From assembly GCF_032854445.1 (NCBI RefSeq), contig NC_088298.1, positions 19,549,976-19,613,975 of the forward strand: DNA of 64,000 nt, read 5' to 3'. The notes under the pieces are model-generated. The model was given only the letters and a program-made list of their open reading frames with translations. It was not told the origin of the DNA and made no database searches. The stretch is from Liolophura sinensis. Lineage: Eukaryota; Mollusca; Polyplacophora; Chitonida; Chitonidae. Position numbers and translations under genes: made by a program. Shown here in pieces: positions 17,177 to 26,567 of this stretch. Every line of letters starts with the position of its first letter. Position 1 is the stretch's first letter.

Positions 17177-17413
17177 GATGATGGACAGCTGACTTTGTTT
17201 TCTCAAATGCGCCTACCCAGTTTTATACCTGCATGGAGTAGAACAAAACGAAAACATCTTCATAGTTATCATGCCTCATCTGCTCCACTTTTTGGGGGTG
17301 CGTTTTTGAAAACAAGCGGCCAAGAGGGCTCGGAGGGTCGCTAACACAGTATGTATTGGTGATCTATTTCAGCGCTACATCTATGGCGTACAGTAGTAGG
17401 GATTAAGCGCCCG

Positions 17414-17669
17414 AAAGGCCCTCCTTGGTCAAGTGATTAGCGCACTAGCCCAAAACAATGACATCTCTCACCAAGGCGATCGCTGTGAGTTCGAGTCCAG
17501 CTCATGCTGGCTTCTTCTCCCACCGTATGTGGGAAGGCCTGCTAGCAACCTACGGATAGTCGAGGGATTCCCCCAGCCCCTTCTTTCTCCCATCATAATG
17601 CTGGTCGCTGTCGTAAAAGGTCAAATATTCTAAACTGTGTACAGTGTAAAACTCCAGTCAAATAAATAA
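17414..17669 (+). mobile_element. SINE, family A, nearly full length
   Basis: The head AAGGCCCTCCTTGGTCAAGT, B box GAGTTCGAGTCCAG, body and a (AAAT) tail match the copy at 13342. It is more diverged, and I find no clear target duplication. It lies just upstream of the receptor gene. Confidence 0.85.
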
Positions 17670-18021
17670 CTCCACATACACTTTATTTCATATATGGGAA
17701 AGGCTGTCTCCTGGCAATTACCGCTTGTTTGTTGCGATTACTCAAATTTTCTTCAGCACGTATAAAACTAACCGACGTTGTACGCCTATATATTTTTTTA
17801 TTTACTTGATTATTTTAACAAACAATTTGCGGTCATTTTTATGGGTTTAGGTAACCGTAGTGCCAGGGATAAACCATGAATCCCTGGCAAGTTACTGACG
17901 AACTCTCCAACGAATGACATACAGATAAGCACTCCATATTGGTGTTTTAAAGACAAGTGACCGTCAAGAAACATCAGGCTGCGGAAAGGGGCACACGAGT
18001 GTCGTCAAGCGCTTTTTATCA
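17670..18021. other. Intergenic, nothing recognised
   Basis: AT-rich DNA without coding signal. It ends at the left terminal repeat of a MITE. Confidence 0.6.
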
Positions 18022-18241
18022 CCAGGTTCCGGGATCATGAAGCGATCTTAGACTTAAGTCAAAATTTTAAACCACTTTAAATCTGTTACTTCTCTTGTAA
18101 CAAGGTCAAAATATTACTCGATAACGTAAATTTTGGGAATATTATTGTGCAACAAATTTCACCTAAAATTCCGGAAAGGAATATTTTAATGATTAAAATT
18201 TTGACTTAAGTCTAAGATCGCTTCGTGAACCCGGGACCAGG
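18022..18241. mobile_element. MITE with ~46-bp terminal inverted repeats
   Basis: The left end (GGTTCCGGGATCATGAAGCG then ATCTTAGACTTAAGTCAAAATTTTAA) and the reverse complement of the right end (GGTCCCGGGTTCACGAAGCG then the same string) match over about 46 bp with four or five differences. The interior is AT-rich, about 130 bp, with no frame. The repeat contains the palindrome GACTTAAGTC. Target duplication not clear. Confidence 0.8.
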
Positions 18242-19032
18242 ACCCCACGAAAAGTCAGAGGGAGGAATCCTTTCAAACTTCCAGTCTAGGCTATGCTGGC
18301 TTTGAGCCCACACTTTCTTGGTTTACCGCCGTTGAATAAGTTACATAAGTGAATATGTTTGAAAACAAGGTTAGAAAACAAAATAAAATATGAACAAATA
18401 AATACATTAATGAATAAATGAATAAACCATTAAAATACTCACCCTGACTTTGCATGTATATTCAACAAAGCATACAAACGCACAGACTAAACAAGTACTT
18501 TCAAATTAAATACATTACGATTGATTCATCAGTTATATTATATCCATCCTGCAATTTCACCCACATTTTATACTCGACCATGAGGAAGTATTTTTTAATA
18601 ATGGGCAATTAAGACTTTAATTTCAGATAATTGACAAACATAAAACACGTGAGAAATTAATTTATTAAATGACTTTATTGTCTTTAAATGAAGTTTTGTT
18701 CGTTTATAACAATTACATCAAAAGGTTAGCTTGGCGATGGCCAGCCATACATTGCTGTTGCATGTGTTCTTTTTTTGTTTTACTATGTAAATTTAAACAA
18801 ATAGATTAGTTTCTACAGTTGAAAGTGAGAAATAAGCTGCTATACAGGCTGTGCAAGAAAGTCTTTTTATATCTTTGACAAGCATGAAATGCCACATATT
18901 GAAACATGTTGTTTCCGTTGAACTGACTAGTGTTTGGTTGGTAGTTAAATGGGTTATGGTTACCCAAGATCCCACACCACTTGTATATATCATATAAATT
19001 TCACTCCATTTTGGCTTTAACAATTTGGTTAC
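18242..19032. other. Intergenic, nothing recognised
   Basis: AT-rich DNA with scattered AATAAAT runs and short frames without family features. Confidence 0.6.
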
Positions 19033-19140
19033 CGGCAGACCTTCCAACGGACGACTAGTGAGATTAGCCAGCTTGAGCTGAACTTGAACTCACGGCGACC
19101 GCAATCGTGAGGGAATCCTGGGTCATTGTACCGCTGTATG
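19033..19140 (-). mobile_element. SINE family A fragment (head end)
   Basis: Contains the reverse complement of the SINE head: CAGACCTTCC, GAACTTGAACTCACGGCGAC (B-box side) and CCTGGGTCATTGTACCGCTG. The tail is missing. Confidence 0.75.
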
Positions 19141-19732
19141 TGGTGGTATGGCATGGTACGACGCGAAAGTTTGGGTAGATATATTTTTGAGGTGGAAGCC
19201 GAAAAATGTAATACATAAACAGTAAGGAAAATCAATGCGCTCGTGTAATCTTAAGTTACATTGAATTCTCCCTGACTTGCCCAGTCTACGCATTCTTGGC
19301 ATGTCTGTTTAGGGTGTTCGTTTGTAGGCCTGTGGAAGAGACGACATGCAATATCTTCTGTAGAATTTTCAAGCTGTGGGACAACTGCACAGAACTCTAC
19401 TCTTCGGGTATTGTTCATATTTAGCTTATACCACATAATTAGCGTCTGACAAAGTTGAAATATGTAAGTTTCAGTCACATTTACTCGCATCAGTTTTCAA
19501 CTTCACGCTGAGTCATTCCATTATTGGTACTGAATTTGTGTAATAGGAAAAAAAACCGGTTCTGCACAGCGCACGGAATTTAATGAAAGTCTAAATACAG
19601 AACGAATAATTAGTGTATGAAAATCATCTCTGAGCCTGGTCATTTACAAGTCATTTGAGATTTAACCACAGGTTTTGTGCATGCCAGAAAACTCTGGAAT
19701 GTTCCATTGTGGTGTTCACAATTTGTATTTTT
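19141..19732. other. Intergenic, nothing recognised
   Basis: No coding or RNA signal that I can support. Short minus-strand frames are without family features. Confidence 0.55.
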
Positions 19733-19904
19733 TCATTTATTTAATTGGTGCTTTACGCCGTACTCAAGAATATTTCACTTATACAACGGCAGCCAGTATC
19801 ATGCTGGGAGGAAACCGGACAGAGCCCATGGGAAACCCACGACCATCTTCAGGCTGCTGTCAGACCTTCCCACTTAAGGCCGGAGAGGAAGCCAGCATGG
19901 GCTG
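19733..19904 (-). mobile_element. SINE family A, 5'-truncated
   Basis: Reads from the tail (ATTTAATTGGTGCTTTACGC) through the body (CGGCAGCCAGTATCATGCTG) to CCAGCATGGGCTG on the plus strand, so the element is on the minus strand and lacks its tRNA head. Confidence 0.85.
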
Positions 19905-20083
19905 TTGTATAAGTGCGTCTAATTTGCGTGTGTGGCTATTTTGTTATCTAAGTTTTAGTATTTCATTAAGCTACCAAGGATTACAGATATCGAGGGATTA
20001 TCAGATATTTCACTGATCTGCAAACTGTAACCTTACACGAGCAACAAACGATCAATACTGAAATCCATTACAATATGTACACA

Positions 20084-20190
20084 CATGTACATACATACAT
20101 ACATACATACATACATACATACACATACATACATATATAGATACATACATACATACATACATACATACATACATACATACATACATACGT
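20084..20190. repeat. (ACAT)n microsatellite
   Basis: About 25 tetranucleotide units with one short interruption near 20130-20140. Confidence 0.95.
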
Positions 20191-20643
20191 ATGCATTGTT
20201 TATAATTCTGAAGCGATTGTCATTCAGCACATTACTTGAATGCAGTAATGTTCTCGACGTCACTTTGACAATAGTAGTAATACATACATTTTCATATTCT
20301 TCAGCTTTCAATGACTGAGGCAATTTCACATGATGAGCTGAAATTCAATGATGATTACCCTGTGATTTTAATGTGATTCCTGGAGTGACAAACTTGTTCG
20401 CAATTTTATTATTTGTTATATTTATATTAGAAAAACCGTAAAAAGTGTTCGATCAAAGTGCATGCACTTGTATTTTAAAGTGAACATGAGATTTAGCAAC
20501 CATTTAGTGTTATTGTGATATTTATAATATTTAGGATTGTTAAAATATAACAATTGTTTATTGATCAGTGATATTTCGTTTATTTATAATGTGGTGTAAA
20601 TTTGTACATATTTCTTGTGATTGTTTATGCAAGTTCTTAATGT
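20191..20643. other. Intergenic, nothing recognised
   Basis: AT-rich DNA, no coding signal. Confidence 0.6.
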
Positions 20644-20817
20644 GTAAGTCCAGCTCATGCTGCTTTCCTCTCCAGTCGGAAGTCGAAAGGTGTTGCACCA
20701 ACCTGCGGATGGACCAGGGTTTCCCCCGAGCTCTCCCACCTTAATGCTGGCCGCCGTCGTATAAGTGAAATGTTCTTCAGCACGGTGTAAAACTTTAATC
20801 AAATAAATAAATAAATC
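20644..20817 (+). mobile_element. SINE family A, 5'-truncated
   Basis: Starts inside the element near GTAAGTCCAGCTCATGCTGC and runs through ATGCTGGCCGCCGTCGTATA to an AAATAAATAAATAAAT tail. Confidence 0.85.
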
Positions 20818-21229
20818 GGGGACCGAAATATCACGAAATCGCCTAGAGTCCATCTGGTAACTATAAAAATTCACCTTTCCATTTTGCTATACCGGTCGGT
20901 TAGGTTACTCGCATAAAACAACTTTTTAATGATCGCCTAAAGACGCCCCCTCCTCTCACTTCTTCACTCCTTACCACCCTGTCACCCTCTTACAAAGTTC
21001 TCCCCACGTGTAACCAGCTGTGTTTTAGGCGACATTTCTCGTTAAAATCGTGACTAAAGACCGAATAGGTATTTTTAAAAATTATGATTCTTTTATTTCT
21101 CTTTTCGTGAGTCAAAACAAATGCGACCTATTATCAGGATTTTTAGACAAGTGAGAAATGTTTTTATTCCGGTCCAATTCCCAAAAATTCTGTTCGAAAT
21201 TTTAGAAGAATGACGGTACACAATATGAT

Positions 21230-21232
<3 letters not shown>

Positions 21233-21292
<60 letters not shown>
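21233..21292. repeat. (AT)n microsatellite
   Basis: An uninterrupted AT run of about 58 bp. Confidence 0.96.
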
Positions 21293-21293
<1 letters not shown>

Positions 21294-21528
21294 CGGCTAC
21301 TGATAGATGATTTGCATGATCCGATCATATTTTGAACATCATTAAACCATCAGTGCCAGTTCTTCCTGTTTCCCGTAATTTAATAATATACAGCGTAGGT
21401 AATCACGTGCATTTAATGTTGACAGATACGTATTACTTCTGGTACCCGGAAATACAGATATACACAAACTGATAAGTAGTATAGTATGTTGCGAACGTGT
21501 CGTATTGGGGTGGAGGGAGTGTGTCGTT

Positions 21529-21650
21529 GATTCCGCGCTCTGCGCCAAAAACCAATGGATGAGCTCCATTTCGCGCCAAAACTGACTAATGGGTATGTAT
21601 GACGTCACGAGCTAGAGCAGCTCCTTCAGCTCCTTTTGCGCCAAAAATTC
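21529..21650. promoter_or_regulatory. Cluster of three E2F-like GCGCCAAAA motifs
   Basis: TGCGCCAAAAAC (about 21540), TCGCGCCAAAACT (about 21571) and TTTTGCGCCAAAAATT (about 21635) occur within about 100 bases, with an intervening TGACGTCA at 21600-21607. This looks like a cell-cycle-type promoter, just upstream of two weak exon candidates. It is a motif call only. Confidence 0.35.
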
Positions 21651-21822
21651 AACAGGCATTTTCCTATGTAATATTCTTTTTGCGGGACGAATTTCTTCAC
21701 CACCCTGTTTGCAACCAGAGAAATCACGTGGTCCCTAGCTTCTGGATTGTCTAATAGAATAGCTTGTCATGTCACACAATTATCTGTTGGTGTCGGCAGT
21801 CATACCTTTTCGTGTATGTGCA

Positions 21823-21928
21823 GAAGCGAATAGCGGCGGGCGATGACCTAACGAGCATTATGACAAGTGGGCTTAGATCAGCCATACAAGCTGCCTGGCC
21901 TGTTAGAAAGAAATCAATAACGTCATCG
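21823..21928 (+). CDS. Candidate first coding exon
   Basis: An open stretch after TATGTGCAG ends in TCATCG|gtaagc. From the ATG at 21860 it would encode MTSGLRSAIQAAWPVRKKSI and a few more residues. It lies about 200 bp after the E2F-like cluster, and a long C-rich tract follows the donor. No family is recognised. Confidence 0.25.
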
Positions 21929-22371
21929 GTAAGCCCCCCCTCCCCCCCCCCACCCCCCACCCCCTCTCCACCCACGGACGATTGCTGCGCTTTCTTTTGA
22001 ACTCCTGGAATTTGGATCATGTTAATGAGAATGTCATTATTTTACTTAGTGTCTACACGGCGATGCTCCCGGCTAGTGCGGACACATCACCTCAAAAAAG
22101 ACTTTTCTTTCTCGGTTGGTATACCCGAACACTCGCCGCAGTATAAACACATGCCGTATTCTGTACTATAAATCGTCCAATTTTCGATACTTGAAATTTA
22201 CTGGTGAAATGCTTTCGAAGGGGCGCAGCGAGTGTTACATAACCGTAAGCTTCCAAGTTGTAAGCTTATTTTTACCTGTATGTTGCCTAACACATTTCTG
22301 TGGTCATATTCCCTGGATTTTGGTGTCCTTTTTATGTAAAAGTGAATAAAATAATAATTTTTGGACATCAT

Positions 22372-22480
22372 ATGGCGAGGCGCGTGAGGGCTAGAGCTAA
22401 TCGCGAAATGATTCGGGTCGACTTGATCGGAATGAAGCTGTTGTGTCTCCAACACACGGAAAAGTTATCACTTTGTCCAG
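22372..22480 (+). CDS. Candidate short coding exon
   Basis: From ATG at 22372 the frame reads MARRVRARANREMIRVDLIG and on to CCAG|gtatgt near 22481. The composition is exon-like (basic start, CpG-containing codons), but the family is unknown and no partner exon is certain. Confidence 0.25.
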
Positions 22481-22986
22481 GTATGTACAGAATAGTTGTG
22501 TTTGGTCGATTTCACCTTGTGATCCGTGGTTGTCAGAACTACTGTGTGTAACTGACAGTGGTGTACATGGGCTTGACAGGTAAGCATGATTTTTCACATG
22601 GGTTTAGTTCACCCGGCACGGAGAGTCATGTTTCACCAGATTTCTTCTATCTCCTGAAATCCAGGCGTCTCAAAATGATTTGGATATAATACTTTATCCA
22701 TCCTCATGGTCCGCAATTGCTTTGCTGTTTGGTTTGAATCTTAACGCATTGATGACAAGGCTCAAACATATTTGGTATGGAGCGAAACATTTTAGGACAG
22801 TTTTAACAAGGGGAATAAATCTGGGGGTGTATTATCATTGCATAATGAGTTACTTCCCCTGAATTTTATTGAACGAAACATATGAATGTCATAGCTTTAA
22901 TTTAATTAGGCGTCACTATACAACTGTAAAATCCTGGGTTAATAAAGCAGTGCTTTGTATTGTCATTTCTGTTTATGTTTTATGAT

Positions 22987-23017
<31 letters not shown>

Positions 23018-23411
23018 CTTACTATTACGGAAGCAACGAGCCAGAGCCATCGAGGCCTTTAAGGACCGTCACTGCCCATCTTTCCGGGTGTCCAACGTGC
23101 AGCCCGGGCGGACCAAAAACAGACGGACCGAAAACAGACGGACAGGGGCAAATAACCTAGCTTATGTATACTTTTGAAGCTTGCTCACTGAGTGGAGCCG
23201 ATCTCATTTTACACTTGATCACTTCAGTATTTTAATCCACCACGCTATATGTATGTAGCGTTGGTTTATTTGTGTCGTGCCAGAAGGAGTTCTTGTTTAT
23301 TATTTTACAACATATCATGTGAAGTAAAGTGGAATTTGAAGAGGGTGTTTAACGGTCAAAGGAGTTTTATTTATTTGTGGATACTGGCTAATTTATAAGG
23401 TAAAGTGATGT
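22481..23411. other. Intergenic with an (ATTT)n run and an unplaced open stretch
   Basis: An (ATTT)n repeat lies at about 22985-23016. At 23028-23160 one frame is open and GC-rich (RKQRARAIEAFKDRHCPSFR and a basic tail). It has exon-like codon use but no clear splice sites and no family I recognise. Confidence 0.35.
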
Positions 23412-23555
23412 CATTTCTTTGTTTGTTTAGTTGGTGTGTAACTCCTTACTCATTATTCAGGTCTGGATTCGAACCCACGATAGGTCTCATTGATGAAGGG
23501 TTAGGAAACTTTCAGCACACGTCACTTTTCCCCCTCGGTGAGCCATGTCCCAGGC
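23412..23555 (-). mobile_element. Short tRNA-derived SINE
   Basis: On the minus strand it shows TGGCTCACCGAGGGGG (A-box side), GGGTTCGAATCCAG (a very good B box) and a tail related to family A (GAGTAAGGAGTTACACACCA). It is diverged from the other copies. Confidence 0.65.
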
Positions 23556-23799
23556 ATAGACCTAGTCCAAGAAGTATTTTAGAGACAAGTAGTTAAAATG
23601 TTGTATACGTATTTTTATGTTTCCTGCACCATTTCCACGGTGTTTAAGTAACCTGATCACAGTACAAGTGTCTTTGGTGTAAAAGGGTTATGATGATCGT
23701 TTGTTTAATTGTTAATTAAACTGTGTTAAATTGCTCATATTTTTGCACATAATCAGTGCCTCTCTGTAGTGAAAACATGACACATTTGTCCATATATAT

Positions 23800-23990
23800 A
23801 TATTTCATATGTGTGTACATATATACATGTAAGTCTACCTGTATTTAATGTAAAAAATGCATGGAACTACATGTTCATTCGAGTTTACGGTGTACGGACG
23901 AAGTAACTCGAATGAACATGTAGTTTCATGCATTTTTTACATTAAATACAGGTAGACTTACATGTATATATGTACACACATATGAAATAT
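23800..23990. repeat. Near-perfect inverted repeat, 86-bp arms, 19-nt loop
   Basis: Arms 23800-23885 and 23905-23990 are reverse complements with a single mismatch (GCATGGAACT versus GCATGAAACT). The loop (23886-23904) is TACGGTGTACGGACGAAGT. A transcript would fold into a long, almost continuous duplex. It has no coding frame and no target duplication that I can see. Confidence 0.95.
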
Positions 23991-24156
23991 TTGGCGCTGT
24001 ATGGTTAATCTAAGCCCAATATTCAGAGAGTGGTAAGATGTCCTCTGTAGAAATGAGTCAGTTTGACTTCATGAATTATGGAGTATCTCTAGGATCTAAG
24101 CATGTGTGATGTGGTCAGGAAGTACTGGATCTTTCTTCTGTTAGGGTAACCTGGGG

Positions 24157-24180
24157 GCTGGGAGACGGTATCGTCTCCCC
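24157..24180. other. Small perfect hairpin
   Basis: GGGAGACGGTATCGTCTCCC is an 8-bp stem with a 4-base loop. Isolated; function unknown. Confidence 0.5.
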
Positions 24181-24268
24181 TGAAAAGCATATATATAAAA
24201 CCAAACACCACAGTTTACCGTGAACATAAAAACCACCTGTTTTGTATTTTCTTTCTTCTTTTTTTTTT

Positions 24269-24570
24269 TTACAGCAATGTACAAGCATTTAACAGGGAGC
24301 GTCTATAGAGTAGTGACTCAGCGTGGTTGGAGGGTAGTCGTACCATGTACATCAACGTGGGGCGAACAATCTCTAAATAATACTGCTGAATGTGCCGGGG
24401 ATCCTTGACACGTCGGCAGACGTCTTCAGTGTACGCTCGCACGACTTGCAGACGTCCCTGATTGACAATACCATCCGCAAATATACTACGAAGTACACCC
24501 GTGTAGCCTTGAAGGTCGGTGACAACAGCCACCCATTCTGCCCACTTAATACCAGATGAATGTTGTTATA
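24269..24570 (-). other. Open minus-strand coding-like segment, unrecognised
   Basis: About 95 codons are open on the minus strand (including WAEWVAVVTDLQGYTGVLRS and RAYTEDVCRRVKDPRHIQQY). The amino-acid mix looks protein-like rather than random, but no start, splice site or family is evident. It abuts a retrotransposon ORF1 fragment and may be part of another broken mobile element. Confidence 0.3.
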
Positions 24571-24842
24571 TTTTAATTTGGAAGCTCTATCAGAAGAAGC
24601 TTCTCTGGGTTATGAAATTTTTCTTATCAAGCAATATGTACCTTCCACGATCCGTTGCTTTAAATGTCAGTCCTTTGGGCATATTTCAGGGGAATGTAGG
24701 GGGCGCCAGTGGTGCCCAAGATGTGGTGGCCCCCATACATTTGATGAATGCAGTGACCTGGATCGCCCTAAATGTGTCAACTGCGGGTCCCTGAGTCACA
24801 GCTCGGCCTATATGGCTTGCCCATATAGAAAGTAGGTATGTA
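24546..24842 (+). pseudogene. Fragment of non-LTR retrotransposon ORF1 (zinc knuckles)
   Basis: About 290 bp match the middle of ORF1 of the element at 25324-26567, starting at ACCAGATG and ending near GGTATGTAA. It keeps the CCHC knuckles CFKCQSFGHISGEC and CPRCGGPHTFDEC intact, with a third CVNC...H...C. The second knuckle is broken in the longer copy downstream. Both ends are truncated and no other part of the element is present. Confidence 0.9.
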
Positions 24843-24851
24843 ATAGAAATA

Positions 24852-24879
24852 TCTGGACGTGGCAAAGGAGGCAAAGGTC
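24852..24879 (+). pseudogene. 28-bp fragment of histone H4 coding sequence
   Basis: Twenty-eight bases are identical to codons 2-11 of the H4 genes in this window (32439-32466 and 40581-40608 region), starting TCTGGACGTGGCAAAGGAGG. The H2A start is similar but differs at several positions, so the source is H4. It lies 9 bases after the ORF1 fragment; neither flank continues the H4 match. Confidence 0.85.
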
Positions 24880-25323
24880 AACTTAAACCCGTTTCTTGTA
24901 CAGGCGTATATTGAGAGTGGTTTTCATAGTGTTGTATATTTGATATTTTTTGGATTTATTTGTAATAGCTTTCGGTCTTGTAAATACCAAATTAATAATA
25001 CACGTTTGTTGCTTAGTATATTGGGCTTTTTGACAACATTTTTTATAAATTTTTTATTATATAGAAATATAATATAATATATTAACAGTAATATCATTGG
25101 TATTACATAGTAGCATAGGGCTGTAAGTTGCTATACTTTAGGTATAGTGTACAATTGTGGGATAGGAGATCCTGTACTTACACTGTCTCTTCCACACCTA
25201 ACAGAGCGCCTTTCGTCTTTTCTCCCTAGCTCGGAGCAGCTCCCGAGCAACTTCTGCTATTTTTAACTGTCGTCTTGTAATAACTCCCCTGTGCATACAC
25301 TACTGTAGTCATTAGTTACAGCC
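24880..25323. other. AT-rich spacer and probable 5' UTR of the retrotransposon
   Basis: Very AT-rich to about 25085, then more balanced sequence leading to the ORF1 start at 25324. The exact 5' end of the element cannot be placed from one long copy. Confidence 0.5.
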
Positions 25324-26567
25324 ATGGATGACGCAGAAGGAGACGACATGGAAGTCGTGGAAACGCGATCCACTACAAAGCGAACGCGCGATTTTTCAGC
25401 AGATAGGAGCTCCCAGGAAGGGAAGAAAGCAAAGCAGGTGGGTCAGAAGCAGGGAAATAACAATAACAATGTTGTAATTTCATCTATGGGGGGGGGGGCT
25501 TACCCGTCACTGGGTGGAACCCAATTAAATTTGGTCAGAGTTAACAACAAGCAATTGGCAATGTAAAGCAAGTAAAGAAAATTAATGGTAAAGATCTAAT
25601 GATTGTTTGTAATAGTGCCACTCAAGTCAAAAAAGCACTCAGCAAAACAACGCTGATGGGGAGAGATGTCTCCTGCAGGCTGCACTCGAATATCACCCTG
25701 TCACGTGGGGTGATTTATGGGTTCGGCGAAGACATCACTGAAGAAGAAGTACAACAAGCACTGAAAAAATACAAAGTAACGAAAGCACAGCGTCTGACTA
25801 AAGGGAAGGAAAAAACTAAAACCAGATGTATGTTGTTATATTTTAATTTGGATGCTCTACCGGAAGAAGTTTCTCTCGATTACGAAATATTTCCTGTCAA
25901 GCAATATGTACCACCCGCCATACGTTGCTTCAAATGTCAGTCCTTTGGGCATATTTCAGGGGAATGTAGGGGGCGCCAGCGATGCCCAAGATCTGGTGGC
26001 CCAAATACATTTGATGAATGCCGTGACCTGGATCGCTCTAAATGTGTCAACTGCGGGTCCCTGAGTCACAGCTCGACCTATATGGGTTGCCCATATAGAA
26101 AGCAAGTATGTAAAGCGCAGTTCATAAAGGTTACCAAGAAAATTTCTTTTGCTGATGCGTTAAAATCAGTACGTGAAGAAGATAACCCCCATAGAATTTA
26201 CCCAGAAGGGCCAAATGAGCGAGCTCTAACAGAAGGACCGGTAGTTGATACCCCCCCCCCCCCACCCCCGCCTGAACAGCCCCATTCTATTACGTTTACA
26301 CCGGACAAGCCAATCCTTAGGTCCATAGCCACTCAAACCCCACGTGGTGAATCCACTCAGACAGACGGTATGTCTTTCACAATGGCCACAAGGCTTATCG
26401 CCATCTTTTCGGAAATACTAATAAAAGTCTTCGAAATCGAAGACCCTAAGAGTTTGGTACAAGTAGTGTTTAGCATCGCTCAGAGTCGTCTTGGCTCTGA
26501 GGCTGTTGATTTTAAAAGACTGAGCAATATTCTGTTTACTGTGTCCTCGGATGATGAACATTCATAA
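25324..26567 (+). pseudogene. Retrotransposon ORF1, frameshifted
   Basis: The nucleic-acid-binding ORF1 protein of the element. It is read as 25324-25566 (MDDAEGDDMEVVETRST...) and continues in another frame to 26567; the shift probably arose in or after the poly-G run near 25488-25498. Three knuckles lie at about 25930-26090. The first, CFKCQSFGHISGEC, is intact. The second reads CPRSGGPNTFDEC, with Cys to Ser and His to Asn. The third is CVNCGSLSH...C. The C-terminal part is proline- and threonine-rich. The TAA stop at 26565-26567 overlaps the ATG of ORF2 (TAATG). Confidence 0.88.

Noticed and set aside
17177-17206. Ten extra N-terminal residues on the Toll-like receptor
   Set aside because: That extension begins at TTG, not ATG. 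The next in-frame ATG at 17176 opens directly into a signal peptide, which is the normal arrangement.
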